Shown one piece after another: positions 17,952 to 26,682 of a DNA stretch of 64,000 nt. Position 1 is the stretch's first letter. Each line of letters starts with the position of its first letter. The position numbers and the translations under genes were made by a program. The stretch comes from Caldilineaceae bacterium (GTDB lineage: Bacteria; Chloroflexota; Anaerolineae; Caldilineales; Caldilineaceae): positions 1 through 64,000 of the forward strand of contig JAHBVH010000003.1 in assembly GCA_019637645.1 (NCBI GenBank), written 5' to 3'. The notes under the pieces were generated by a model. That model had not been told where the DNA came from and ran no database searches. It worked only from the letters and a program-made list of their open reading frames with translations.

Positions 17952-18409
17952 GAGGGCTCTAGTTGCCCAATATAAGGGCCGAAGGGGAGCTGTTTGTGTT
18001 TGGTAGTCAGCTTAACAATCCAGTAGAAATAAGGGCCAGGCGGTATTGCATGGATGTCAACGGCGCGATAGGCGATCTCCCCTGTGGGGTGGACTGTCGT
18101 AAAGATCGAAAGATCAAGGAGCACCGCATCGTTCCAGTGGAGGGTATGGCCACGATAAATGGCAAAGTTGCCTGTGATCTCCTCCTGTTTCGTCTGCCAT
18201 TCAATAATCAGACGGTGTACCGACCAACGAACCTTACCTTGCAATGCCAAGCGACTAAGCCGTGCTCGATAGAGTGGTTCTTCGGCTGATAAGTAGGCGG
18301 GGGGGGATATCGTTGTTGCGAGCTGCTTCGCTGCTGACTCTACGCGCCCTTTGGGGCGTGTTAGGACGGGTGAAAACCAAGTTGCCAAGGTAAGCAAGGT
18401 ATTCGACAT
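17942..18409 (-). CDS. Hypothetical protein with FN3-like module
   Basis: 155 aa. The start is the ATG at 18409 behind AAAGGA; longer in-frame extensions to 18604 are less likely because they lack a ribosome site. No membrane segment or signal peptide is evident. Residues about 68-150 follow the pattern LIIEWQTKQEEI..FAIYRG ... YRAVDI ... GPYFYWIVKL ... FGPY. That is the strand order of the W-E/Q-T...F-x-I/L-Y-R FN3-like module common at the ends of Chloroflexota extracellular proteins. Here the module stands alone behind a short Ala/Thr-containing N terminus, so this could be a free adaptor or a remnant of a larger protein. It is separated from the exporter operon by a hairpin and a dispersed repeat, so it is probably not part of the biosynthetic cluster. 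Function unknown. Confidence 0.65.
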   Translation of the reverse strand: MSNTLLTLATWFSPVLTRPKGRVESAAKQLATTISPPAYLSAEEPLYRARLSRLALQGKVRWSVHRLIIEWQTKQEEITGNFAIYRGHTLHWNDAVLLDLSIFTTVHPTGEIAYRAVDIHAIPPGPYFYWIVKLTTKHKQLPFGPYIGQLEPSES

Positions 18410-18865
18410 AGGAATCCTTTGGTCGTAATGGCTGCCAGGATAGTGATGCCTGCCGTAAGGCACTCTAGCTTGCTGCCTGGAAAGCTGGATCGCGATGTTT
18501 ACTAGTTCTACCATAACACAAGAACGTTGATCTTTCGTCGAACCACAGAGCTGCGTTCGCAAAGCGCATCCGCAACCTATAAAATCTGCTGATGTTGGCT
18601 TCATTTGGTTCGGCCTACGTGCCCAAACCTACGTGCCCAAACCTACGTGCCCAAACCTACGTGCCCAAACCTACGTATCCAAGCCATTGTTGCGCCATAC
18701 TTACTAGCATCCCTTGCTACTTTGCACAGATGCGCCTTTCATGTTACTTTAGGAGTCGTTATTCACATCTCCCTGGCTGTGCTGGCGCAGGCACGCTAGC
18801 CTGTCCTTGGCTTGGCGAGGCGATGATGACTCAAGTTTGTACCGCTCATAGGTGATCTAACAATT
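18410..18865. other. 456-bp divergent intergenic region
   Basis: It separates the minus-strand gene at 18409 from the plus-strand gene at 18866 and must hold promoters for both; I see no convincing -35/-10 pair. It contains the 14-bp tandem repeat at 18614-18676. AGGTGA precedes the ATG at 18866. Confidence 0.6.
18614..18676. repeat. 14-bp tandem repeat, 4.5 copies
   Basis: The unit CCTACGTGCCCAAA starts at 18614, 18628, 18642 and 18656, with a partial copy at 18670. The copies are identical, which points to recent slippage. There are no unique spacers, so this is not a CRISPR. Confidence 0.95.
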
Positions 18866-20503
18866 ATGTCGAATCATGATGATTTTAACGTCTTACCCGA
18901 CGAGCCGACTAGCCCAAGCTGGTCATCGCGGCCTTGGATTTGGGTCTTATTGGTAGTGGCGATTGCCATCTTTGCCTTCGCGGTTGGGATGGCGGTTTCT
19001 ACCTTTTCCAGCCGTGTTGGCGATGGCGAAACGAATACGCTGCCGACGCCGACGGCGGTTGCAACCAATGTGGCGGTTGTCCCAACCTTTACGGATCTGC
19101 CCTCGCCGACGGCAACCGCTTTGAATGGTCAGCCCACGAATGCCAACGCAACGGCCACTGTCTCTGCGCTAGCCTCGGCAACAGCTACGGCTGTGCCAAC
19201 CTTTACCGCGGTGGCTGTCACTTGCCAACGGGCCGTCTACGAAGCGTTTGCCAGCCTCTATGATGCTGGCCGTTTAGGCTGTGCAGTGAGCGATGCTGGG
19301 TTGGTCTGGTCGGCATGGGAAGCGTTTGAACGGGGCTATATGTTCTGGCGCAGTGACAATAATCTGGCCTATGCCTTTTTCACCGACAACCAGTGGTTGC
19401 CCGTGAATGAACGGTGGGATGGGCAGCCGGTGCCTTCGCGGGGGGAGCCCCCCGCGGGATTTCGGGCTCCAGAGCGTGGCTTTGGGTATGCCTGGGGGGT
19501 TCGTGACGACTTTTTTCAACGGTTGGGCTGGGCAACCGATCAAGAGCGTGGCTTTTGCGCGGTGATCCAAAATTTTGAACGAGGCTTTCTGCTGCAAAGT
19601 AGTAATGTGGAATTTTGCCAGGATAATCTCTATAATCATGCCCGTGCACCAGAATGGCGACCGTTGTTGATGAGTGTCTCTCAAGATGGCTCTTGGCGCA
19701 ATGCCTTTGGCGGTGCTACGCCCAACCAGCCCCCCAGCAGCGGGCCAACAGCAACGTCGCTGCCTGCCACCAATACGCCCGATGCGACCGCGACCGCGCT
19801 GAGCATTGCGACGCCGTTGCCGACCGCAACACCCAATACGGGGGTCCAACGGGATCGGCCTGCGCGGAATGGCGTCTTTACGGCCCGTAGCCAGATCCCA
19901 CAAAACTTGGATGGCTCTTTTGCGGATTGGAGTGGCAATTGGTTCCCGATCAACACCGTCGTGCAGGGGAGCAGTAACTATAGTGGCGCCGATGATATCG
20001 CCGGTGATTTTCAAGTGGCGTGGTCGCGCGACGGGCTCTACTTGGCTGTGCGTGTGCGTGATGATCGCTATCGCGCCGGTCCGGCTGGCACGGATATGTG
20101 GCAGGGGGATGGTCTGGAATTGCATCTAGACCGCTTCCTCTCGCTTGATTTTGACAGTACGATTGCCGATGCTGACGACTACCAACTGGGTTTGAGCTTT
20201 GGCCCAGAGCGCACCGAACTGCGGATCTATCGGTGGCTCCCCTTTGATCGCGAAGGGCAGTTGAATGCACCCGGCGCAGTGGTGGCTGTCGATGAGGGCT
20301 ACAATCTAGAAGTGTTACTCCCCTGGACTCTCTTTGATATCGGTGGCAATGAAGTCGTGCCTAATCAGCGCTTTGGCTTTAATCTGAGTATTAACGACAA
20401 TGACGCTGATGTGCCCGCCCAAGAGACCGTGCTTTCTGCCTCACCAAGCCGCGTGACTTATAACAATCCAACGGAGTGGGGGACGCTGATTTTGGGAAAT
20501 TGA
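18866..20503 (+). CDS. Membrane-anchored extracellular protein with CBM9/DOMON-like C-terminal domain
   Basis: 545 aa. A cytoplasmic N terminus of about 22 residues is followed by one membrane helix (WIWVLLVVAIAIFAFAVGMAV, about 25-45), a Thr/Pro/Ala-rich spacer (to about 115), a Cys-containing domain rich in aromatic residues (about 118-275, with repeated FERG/ERGF motifs and four cysteines that could pair), a second Thr/Pro spacer (about 290-330), and a C-terminal beta-sandwich (about 345-545). The last starts LDGSFADWSG and continues with FQVAWSRDGLYLAVRVRDD and GDGLELHLD. That is the pattern of CBM9-like domains, which bind sugars or heme in other proteins. Likely role: cell-surface carbohydrate or ligand binding. 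The middle domain is common in Chloroflexota by my recollection, but I cannot name it. A hairpin follows the stop. Confidence 0.8.
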   Translation: MSNHDDFNVLPDEPTSPSWSSRPWIWVLLVVAIAIFAFAVGMAVSTFSSRVGDGETNTLPTPTAVATNVAVVPTFTDLPSPTATALNGQPTNANATATVSALASATATAVPTFTAVAVTCQRAVYEAFASLYDAGRLGCAVSDAGLVWSAWEAFERGYMFWRSDNNLAYAFFTDNQWLPVNERWDGQPVPSRGEPPAGFRAPERGFGYAWGVRDDFFQRLGWATDQERGFCAVIQNFERGFLLQSSNVEFCQDNLYNHARAPEWRPLLMSVSQDGSWRNAFGGATPNQPPSSGPTATSLPATNTPDATATALSIATPLPTATPNTGVQRDRPARNGVFTARSQIPQNLDGSFADWSGNWFPINTVVQGSSNYSGADDIAGDFQVAWSRDGLYLAVRVRDDRYRAGPAGTDMWQGDGLELHLDRFLSLDFDSTIADADDYQLGLSFGPERTELRIYRWLPFDREGQLNAPGAVVAVDEGYNLEVLLPWTLFDIGGNEVVPNQRFGFNLSINDNDADVPAQETVLSASPSRVTYNNPTEWGTLILGN

Positions 20504-20510
20504 AAAGAAA

Positions 20511-20562
20511 AGAGACGGGAGGCTAGCGGCTGGCGATTGAAGTTGCTAGCCTCCCCGTCTCT
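20511..20562 (+). terminator. Hairpin after the CBM9-like gene
   Basis: AGAGACGGGAGGCTAGC (20511-20527) pairs with 20545-20562 with one bulged base. It starts 7 nt past the stop codon at 20503. No T-run follows, so it is a terminator-like hairpin by position. Confidence 0.5.
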
Positions 20563-20628
20563 AGTCTCCAGTCCCCATTTCTCGCCGCCCCTCTTTTCCC
20601 CATATATTGCATTTTGAAGGAGGAACCC

Positions 20629-22884
20629 ATGGTAACGGACCGCAAACAGGCCGCGCTGAACTATCATCAGCAGGATCGGCCAGGCAAGCTCAAGATTGTG
20701 GCGACAAAGCCGATGGACACGCAACAGGATCTGTCGTTGGCCTATTCGCCGGGAGTCGCTTGGCCTGTTTTAGAGATTGCCGATAATCCCGCGTTGGCCT
20801 ATGACTATACGGCGAAGGGGAACTTAGTGGCCGTGATCAGCAATGGTTCGGCTATTTTAGGCTTAGGTGATCGGGGGCCGCTTGCCTCCAAACCGGTGAT
20901 GGAAGGCAAGGCTGTGCTCTTTAAACGCTTTGCGGATATTGATGTATTCGATATTGAAGTAGACAGCCATGATCCCCATGAGATCGTGCGCTTTGTCCAG
21001 ATGATTGCACCGACTTTTGGCGGTGTCAATCTGGAAGACATTAAAGCGCCTGAATGCTTTTTTATTGAACGTGAATTGCAGCGCACCTGCAACATCCCCG
21101 TTTTTCATGATGACCAACATGGCACGGCGATTATCTCGGGCGCTGGGTTAGTCAATGCGCTGGAGGTCGTGGAAAAGAAGATCGCTGAAGTCACCATCGT
21201 CATCAACGGCGCTGGTGCAGCGGGCATTGCCTGTGCGGAATTTTATGTGGCGCTGGGAGCCAAGCAAGAAAATATCATCCTGTGCGACACCCGCGGTGTG
21301 ATCTACGAGGGGCGCCGCGAGGGGATGAATGAATATAAATTGCCCTGGGCTGTTGAAACGAATCTACGGACCATGGAAGAAGCGTTGGCCGGTGCCGATG
21401 TCTTTATTGGCCTGTCGGCTGCCAATTGTGTTTCGCGGGAAATGGTACGCAGCATGGCCCGCTACCCCATTATCTTTGCCATGGCCAACCCCGATCCCGA
21501 GATCACCTATGAAGAAGCCAAGGCGGCGCGGCCTGATATTATCTTTGGCACTGGGCGCAGCGACTATCCTAACCAGGTCAACAATGTGTTGGGTTTCCCC
21601 TTTATCTTCCGTGGCGCGCTCGATGTGCATGCGCGGACCATCAATATGGAGATGAAGATCGCGGCCGCGCGGGCGTTGGCACGGCTGACCAAAGAAGATG
21701 TGCCGGATAGTGTCTTGCGCGCCTATGGCATCGATACGCTGCGCTTTGGCCCAGAATATGTGATCCCCAAGCCGCTCGATCCACGGGTGCTTATGTGGGT
21801 TGCGCCAGCGGTAGCGAAAGCTGCCATCGAAAGTGGTGTTGCGCGCAAAACGATCGATCTGACGGCTTATCTGGATCTTTTGACGGCGCGGATGGGCAAG
21901 AGCGAGCTCGTGATGCGCAATATGGAACTCAAGGCGCGCAAAGATCCCAAGCGGGTGGTCTATGCCGAAGGCGAACATCCTAAGATCATTCGTGCGGCCT
22001 ATGCTGTAGAGACGCAAGGGATTGCCCATCCCATCCTGCTGGGGCGGCGTGAGCGGATCTTGGCCCAATGCCACGAATTGGGTTTGGCCTATGCGCCCGA
22101 AATTGTCGATCCCAATGATAGTGAGCAACGGGCGGTCTATGCTAATCGCTTTTATGAGCGCCGCCAACGCAAAGGGGTGACGCTGACCTTGGCTAATGAG
22201 ATCATGCGTCAATCTAACTATTTTGGCCCCATGATGGTCGAAGCAGGGGCGGCTGATGCCTTCATCTCGGGCCTTACCTATAATTACCCCGAGGTGTTGC
22301 GGCCCGCGCTCCAGGCGGTGGGCGCTCAGCCAGGGCGTTGGGTGAGCGGCGTCTATCTCATGCTGGTGGGGGATCGACTCTTTTTCTTTACCGATGCCAC
22401 CGTGATCATTGAGCCGACGGCTGAGCAGTTGGCGACCATTGCGCTGAATGTGGCTGATCTCGCCCAGGAATTTGATATCGAGCCCCATATTGCCATGTTG
22501 AGCTTTTCCAACTTTGGTAGCACACCCCATCCCCAATCCGCCAAGGTGCATGAAGCGACTGAAATTGTCAAGCGTGCTCGACCGAATCTGCATATTGACG
22601 GTGAGATGCAGGCCGATGTCGCCGTGGTGTCTGAGCTAATGCGGCGTCATTATCCCTTTAGCCAAGTGAGCAATGCCAATGTGTTGGTCTTTCCCAATCT
22701 GGGCTCAGCCAACACGGCCTATAAACTCTTGAGTCATCTGGGGGGCGCAGTGGCGATTGGTCCGATCCTCGTGGGGATGGGCAAACCGGTTCATGTCCTT
22801 GCCACTGGTGCCGATGTGCGTGATATTATTAATGTTACGATCCTGGCGGTGGTGGATGCCCAATTCCAGCTGAATCATGCGTAG
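20629..22884 (+). CDS. maeB: NADP-dependent malic enzyme with C-terminal phosphotransacetylase-like domain (MaeB type)
   Basis: 751 aa. The start is the ATG at 20629 with GAAGGAGG 5 nt upstream; a TTG at 20614 lies inside the ribosome site. Residues about 1-160 are the malic-enzyme N domain (LAYSPGVAWP, KGNLVAVISNGSAILGLGD). About 165-400 is the NAD(P)-binding domain with INGAGAAGIA. About 430-751 resembles phosphate acetyltransferase, the usual fusion in MaeB proteins, where it senses acetyl-CoA rather than catalysing transfer. Reaction: L-malate + NADP+ to pyruvate + CO2 + NADPH. This links the TCA cycle to pyruvate and provides NADPH, which a PKS and lipid synthesis could use, though there is no sign of co-regulation. 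Full length for the family, with no defects seen. Confidence 0.93.
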   Translation: MVTDRKQAALNYHQQDRPGKLKIVATKPMDTQQDLSLAYSPGVAWPVLEIADNPALAYDYTAKGNLVAVISNGSAILGLGDRGPLASKPVMEGKAVLFKRFADIDVFDIEVDSHDPHEIVRFVQMIAPTFGGVNLEDIKAPECFFIERELQRTCNIPVFHDDQHGTAIISGAGLVNALEVVEKKIAEVTIVINGAGAAGIACAEFYVALGAKQENIILCDTRGVIYEGRREGMNEYKLPWAVETNLRTMEEALAGADVFIGLSAANCVSREMVRSMARYPIIFAMANPDPEITYEEAKAARPDIIFGTGRSDYPNQVNNVLGFPFIFRGALDVHARTINMEMKIAAARALARLTKEDVPDSVLRAYGIDTLRFGPEYVIPKPLDPRVLMWVAPAVAKAAIESGVARKTIDLTAYLDLLTARMGKSELVMRNMELKARKDPKRVVYAEGEHPKIIRAAYAVETQGIAHPILLGRRERILAQCHELGLAYAPEIVDPNDSEQRAVYANRFYERRQRKGVTLTLANEIMRQSNYFGPMMVEAGAADAFISGLTYNYPEVLRPALQAVGAQPGRWVSGVYLMLVGDRLFFFTDATVIIEPTAEQLATIALNVADLAQEFDIEPHIAMLSFSNFGSTPHPQSAKVHEATEIVKRARPNLHIDGEMQADVAVVSELMRRHYPFSQVSNANVLVFPNLGSANTAYKLLSHLGGAVAIGPILVGMGKPVHVLATGADVRDIINVTILAVVDAQFQLNHA

Positions 22885-23278
22885 TGGAAGCGTGCGGATA
22901 GGTTTCATGAAGATTGTGAAAATGTTGCGGGATACGGTGACTGCCCAGCGCTGCTGGCTAGCAGGGGGCCGTTGGGCGCGGGCGGCTTACCGATTTTTAT
23001 CGTGAACCTTCATCCAAGCTATCAACGCTTGTCCAAGCGCCTCGCTTTTTTGAGAAGCCCAGCACAATCGATGCTGGGCTTCTCTGATCAGCCACTGCAG
23101 GCAGATCAGCCACGGTATAATAGAAAAGGGCAAGCTTGTCTACAAACGGCAAAGCCGCGGTATGCTATAGTGAAGCTCTGATCTCTGTTGCTGTAATAGG
23201 CGATGTTTGATCAACGGGAAAGCTGCTTGAGCTGCCGGTTGCGATAGGGCTTGAGACAATGGAAAAGGGAAGCGCGGT
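22885..23278. other. 394-bp intergenic region
   Basis: It lies between maeB and the patatin gene. It holds the hairpin at 23052-23084 and -10-like sequences TATAAT (23116) and TGCTATAGT (23163, extended -10 type) upstream of the patatin gene, but no clear -35 at the right spacing. No gene is seen. Confidence 0.6.
23052..23084. terminator. 13-bp perfect stem hairpin downstream of maeB
   Basis: GAGAAGCCCAGCA pairs with TGCTGGGCTTCTC around a 7-nt loop. A T-run precedes the stem on the plus strand rather than following it, so intrinsic termination of maeB is possible but not canonical. Confidence 0.45.
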
Positions 23279-24229
23279 ATGCGGGCATTTGTTTTAAGTG
23301 GCGGAGGCAATCTCGGCCCTGTTCAGGTCGGTGCTTTGCGCGCGCTGTTCGAGGCTTCGATCTACCCCACAATGATTGTCGGCTGCTCTGCGGGCGCTTT
23401 GAATGCCGCCTACTTGGCACGCCATGTATCTGATCAACAGCTCGATGAATTAGCCGGGATTTGGCGGAGCGTAACCGCTCATGATGTTTATCCAGGGCAT
23501 CGCCTGTTGGCTTTGTGGCGGCTTCTGAGTGGTCAAGATAGCCTCTATGACAATCGCAACTTCTATGCTTTTCTCCAACGGCATGGCACCACCCCGGCGC
23601 ATACCTTTGCTCAGGTGACGGCTGTACGCCTTTATGTAACTGCTACCAATCTCCGAACCGGTCGGCTGCATGTTTTTGGGGATAATCCTCACGATCGTAT
23701 TTTAGATGCGCTGATGGCGAGCACGGCCTTGACGCCGCTGCATCCGCCGTGGGAGGTAGATGGCGAATCCTATATTGACGGTGGTACGATTACCCCCTTA
23801 CCGCTGCGCGTGGCATTGGAACGCGGGGCGACAGAAATTTTTTCGCTACATATTGAAGCGACGGACCAGATGGCGGAAGAACGGGTGCGGGATTCTAGCC
23901 GTCGGTTAATCCGCGGGGTCGCCGCGGTGATGACACGGAGCGTTTCTACGATGTTGCAGCTCCAGGCCCAACATGATCTGACCCTTCTAGAGCGCCGCAA
24001 GTGGGTGAAGCTGCATCATATTCGCCTCGCGGTGGCGAATCCGCCCCCACCGAACGATTTTAGCCAAGTAGAAGAGCTGATCGCTAGTGGTTATGCCACG
24101 ACGAAAGCCTACTTGGCCCAACGCCATCAACGCCTCAAGTTGCCCCCCTCTATGCCACTGCCCTGGCAACACCTCTCTGAACGTTGGCTTCATTTCCCAC
24201 CACGCAAAGCAACAAGCTCGCTTCCATAG
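23279..24229 (+). CDS. Patatin-like phospholipase
   Basis: 316 aa; an AGGGAAG-type ribosome site precedes the ATG. The catalytic parts of the patatin fold are all visible: oxyanion loop SGGGNLGPVQ (7-16), nucleophile elbow GCSAG with Ser37, and the DGG motif with catalytic Asp167. There is no signal peptide or membrane helix, so it is a cytosolic Ser-Asp dyad lipid acyl hydrolase, similar in size to the RssA/YchK group. Residues 200-316 form a helical, basic C-terminal extension. Probable role: phospholipid turnover. It ends at a bidirectional terminator shared with the convergent gene at 24278-24586. Substrate and physiological role cannot be read from the sequence. Confidence 0.9.
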   Translation: MRAFVLSGGGNLGPVQVGALRALFEASIYPTMIVGCSAGALNAAYLARHVSDQQLDELAGIWRSVTAHDVYPGHRLLALWRLLSGQDSLYDNRNFYAFLQRHGTTPAHTFAQVTAVRLYVTATNLRTGRLHVFGDNPHDRILDALMASTALTPLHPPWEVDGESYIDGGTITPLPLRVALERGATEIFSLHIEATDQMAEERVRDSSRRLIRGVAAVMTRSVSTMLQLQAQHDLTLLERRKWVKLHHIRLAVANPPPPNDFSQVEELIASGYATTKAYLAQRHQRLKLPPSMPLPWQHLSERWLHFPPRKATSSLP

Positions 24230-24242
24230 GCTGAAGTGGCGG

Positions 24243-24283
24243 CCATAAAGAAAGCCCGTCATGATGACGGGCTTTCTTTATGG
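24243..24283. terminator. Bidirectional terminator, 41-nt near-continuous palindrome
   Basis: Two perfect 20-nt arms around a single central G (core AAAGCCCGTCATG and its complement), with A/T-rich outer flanks giving a T-run in both directions. It serves the convergent genes ending at 24229 and 24278; the stop codon of the latter lies inside the stem. Confidence 0.85.
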
Positions 24284-24586
24284 TTGCTCCTTCGCACACT
24301 CGGGGCAGTAGTGTGGGTCTGCTAATTCGATTAGATGTTTTTGACAGATAGCAAAAGAAATCTCGACGCGGTCCCAAAAAAATTTGCGATTAATTTCTGC
24401 TTCTAAAACGAGATCGCGTGAATTACTCGTTAATAGCAGTTCGGGAACAGGACAGCTATCGCATAACTTGCGTCGCCAAGGACGTTGGTTATTGGGGTTT
24501 GCCTCTATCAGTCGGCACTCTTCACGATTTCTACCACGATGATAATCACCATAGAAGTACCGACAGTTGACGGGGCCTGTGGTCAT
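24278..24586 (-). CDS. Small Cys-rich, probably zinc-binding protein
   Basis: 102 aa. The ATG at 24586 has AAGAGG 5 nt upstream; the frame extends to 24646 but without a ribosome site. Cysteines occur as C...C near the N terminus, C-x2-C at LCDSCP and C-x2-C at YCPEC close to the C terminus, with several His. This arrangement suggests one or two zinc ribbons or treble-clef-like knuckles. It is basic in the N-terminal half (GDYHRGRNREE, RPWRRK). No named family is recognised. It is convergent with the patatin gene and 135 nt downstream of the winged-helix gene at 24722-25945, so the two may be co-transcribed. A nucleic-acid-binding or regulatory role is a guess. Confidence 0.7.
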   Translation of the reverse strand: MTTGPVNCRYFYGDYHRGRNREECRLIEANPNNQRPWRRKLCDSCPVPELLLTSNSRDLVLEAEINRKFFWDRVEISFAICQKHLIELADPHYCPECAKEQP

Positions 24587-24721
24587 TGTCCTCTTCTCAA
24601 AACCCAAAGGGTATCTACAACATTGACGGGCGTTGGACTGAGGCAAGCAGCGTGTGTTGCCAGAACAGCCTGTCCAGTTTGCAAAACCAGACGGCTTTAG
24701 ATTGGGGTGAGTCCTATCGCA

Positions 24722-25945
24722 TTAATTTTCCCAGAATGGAGGTTCATCAAAATCTGGATAATCGGGCATGTCGGCATCATTATCCAAGAGGGTTTCTGGA
24801 TCAATAAACAAGCGTTCGATCAAATGCTCTTTGCGGAGTGCCTGCTCTGGCAGCAAGTAGCCAAATTCTTGTTCTAAGGTCACCAGGGTTTCCAACTCTG
24901 CCTCAAGCAGATGAAAATCCGCATGGGTTAGCAATTCATCCATCGATTCTGCGTCTTTATAACTTTCCAAATAGGCTTCATAGCTAGCGCAAGAATCGGA
25001 CAACATGTCATCATCCATGTCGTCATCCCAGAAGGGCGTTTCTTCAGCCTCTTCCTCGTATTCCTCATCATCACTGTAGGGGTCCCAAACTGGCGTATAG
25101 GCCAGTGCTTCTTCATTCGTGAAGAGCGTTTCCGAGCTAGAGAGATTGGTGGCAAAATCAACCGCCTCTAGGTCCATTGAGTAGCCAACGCCGCTATGAA
25201 AGCGCAAAAGGCTATATTGATGGAGAACGTAGTGGAAATCGTCTGGTGGCAAGGTTTCTTTGAAAAAGCCCCGCCCGATGATCCGTGCGGCCAGCTCTGC
25301 TGTGGGAATGGCTGTGCGCGCCCGTCGATCTTCGGCGACAATCTCTTCGGCGAGCAAGGCCAATTGAATGTTACGGCCTTGGATCATATTGAGATCGCGC
25401 AATTCACGCGGTTGCAAGCGAAAGGTGTACTGACCCGCCGCGGCATCGACAACCTGGATCAAAATATCATCACGCCCCTGACAGCCAGCGTCATCGATCC
25501 ATTCCGCAAAGGCCGACCCAAGGCGCAACGACCATGTCTTGCGCTCGATATAAGCTTCCGCTTCAATCACCGGGCCGCCAAATAGCTCAATCTGTAGTTT
25601 GCGCTCATCCGGCTGATAGGTCTGAAAGAATTGGGGGAAAAAGACAGCATGTTCTAGTTCGTCTAGCATCAAGAAACCACGCCGCGCTTCTTCCGCCGTG
25701 AGTAAATGACGAAAGGTATTCCCTGTTAACAACGTTGATAACCAACCATAGGAACTGGGCGCTACCGGCACTGCTTGAAATAACTGCCCGATGGCTCGAT
25801 ATACTGCACTACGCGCGCCTTTCGTAATTGGACGCTGCTCCTTAATGTGTGATATGAGCGCATCAACACTTAACGGCTGTGTAGAGGCGCTAAGCACCTG
25901 GGCCACACAGTTCATATAACTTGGGTACCGTCCACCATTTGCCAT
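24722..25945 (-). CDS. Winged-helix-type N-terminal domain protein with acidic C-terminal tail
   Basis: 407 aa. The ATG at 25945 is preceded by AAGGTAGGTG; an in-frame start 33 nt upstream (25978) is possible. Residues about 1-70 (VAQVLSASTQPLSVDALISH ... AVYRAIGQLF ... YGWLSTLL) match the pattern of the HARE-HTH/winged-helix modules that sit in front of DNA-acting or RNA polymerase-associated proteins. The middle (about 75-250) is a mixed alpha/beta region I do not recognise. From about 295 it is very acidic (DDEEYEEEAEE, DDDMDDDM) and ends in a helical Glu/Leu-rich stretch and another acidic tail. The acidic half could mimic nucleic acid or bind a basic partner, like RNAP delta subunits, where a HARE-HTH is joined to an acidic tail. 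No enzymatic motif seen. Confidence 0.65.
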   Translation of the reverse strand: MANGGRYPSYMNCVAQVLSASTQPLSVDALISHIKEQRPITKGARSAVYRAIGQLFQAVPVAPSSYGWLSTLLTGNTFRHLLTAEEARRGFLMLDELEHAVFFPQFFQTYQPDERKLQIELFGGPVIEAEAYIERKTWSLRLGSAFAEWIDDAGCQGRDDILIQVVDAAAGQYTFRLQPRELRDLNMIQGRNIQLALLAEEIVAEDRRARTAIPTAELAARIIGRGFFKETLPPDDFHYVLHQYSLLRFHSGVGYSMDLEAVDFATNLSSSETLFTNEEALAYTPVWDPYSDDEEYEEEAEETPFWDDDMDDDMLSDSCASYEAYLESYKDAESMDELLTHADFHLLEAELETLVTLEQEFGYLLPEQALRKEHLIERLFIDPETLLDNDADMPDYPDFDEPPFWEN

Positions 25946-26317
25946 ACGAGCACCTACCTTCGCACGAATCCATTTCAATTAGCCTATATTATCGCGCACT
26001 CCCCGTCAATTGTCTACTGAGAAAATGCTTGAATTTTCGATTCTATGGCTGATCTTTCGTAATATTCTTCTTTTCATGCCTTTTCCCGCCGCGCCCAATT
26101 TGTAACCAACAAGAGCGCGATTAGTATGGGATGTTAAAGCTGCATGTGTAACTACTTTTGATTGATCTTCTATAACAATGATACATAATTTGTATGGTTT
26201 GTTAATTACAGTTTGCTTTCAACCTTCGTTGCATCTACAGCATAATTGCATTTTTTTTTGGAAACAGCAAAGGATCGAGGCATCGCATAAGTCCACTGTT
26301 CACCAATTTTTTTGGTA

Positions 26318-26456
26318 GCACCGTCCCTGATGAAGGGTAAGCAATGAAAGCGGTAGACCTTACTCGTGCGCTTTCGCGCCGCTTGACCGCGCCGGCGCTG
26401 ATTTCCATCCGCGCTGCTTTACCGAATTTCATGGGTAATCTTCATCAGGGCGGTGC
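26318..26456. repeat. 139-nt imperfect inverted-repeat element (MITE-like or structured RNA)
   Basis: The left end 26318-26335 and right end 26440-26456 are complementary over 17 bp with one extra base (core CCCTGATGAAG / CTTCATCAGGG). Complementarity continues inward for about 20 nt with mismatches (both arms contain ATGAAA ... CGGTA). The GC-rich centre can fold further. It contrasts with the AT-rich flanks, suggesting an inserted element. Confidence 0.6.
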
Positions 26457-26653
26457 GCACAACCATGATAAAGAAGTGAATCAACACTGTAATAAACGCC
26501 TTTTATATCTATCGTTTAGTAGCCAATAAGTTTGTAACTCTACTCACTATTCTTGGAACTGCTATTGCAAACTAAGCGTTAAATGATGTAGATTTGTAGT
26601 ACAAAAGACGTATGTTTGTCCGTCAGGGTTCCTGCTTTAAGGATAGCTTTGCT

Positions 26654-26682
26654 TTGACGAAGGTTGGTATCAACGCTACACT
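26654..26682 (+). promoter_or_regulatory. Candidate promoter TTGACG-N17-TACACT for the PLP enzyme
   Basis: The -35 matches 5 of 6 consensus bases and the -10 matches 4 of 6 at ideal spacing. It would give a leader of about 100 nt. A weaker alternative is TTGAAG (26695) with GATACT (26717). Confidence 0.4.

Noticed and set aside
18614..18676. Possible CRISPR array
   Set aside because: 14-bp units directly abut with no unique spacers; it is a simple tandem repeat.
19274..20125. 283-codon minus-strand frame opposite the CBM9-like gene
   Set aside because: Antisense to a coherent signal/anchor plus CBM9 protein; composition is of shadow type.
20614..20628. Upstream TTG start for maeB
   Set aside because: It lies within the Shine-Dalgarno sequence that serves the ATG at 20629.
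21364..22593. 409-codon minus-strand frame inside maeB
   Set aside because: Antisense of a well-supported enzyme gene; no ribosome site and no protein-like pattern.
26344..26529. 61-codon frame (and its minus-strand counterpart) in the inverted-repeat element
   Set aside because: Both frames follow from the ATGAAA in the two arms of the repeat; no ribosome site.
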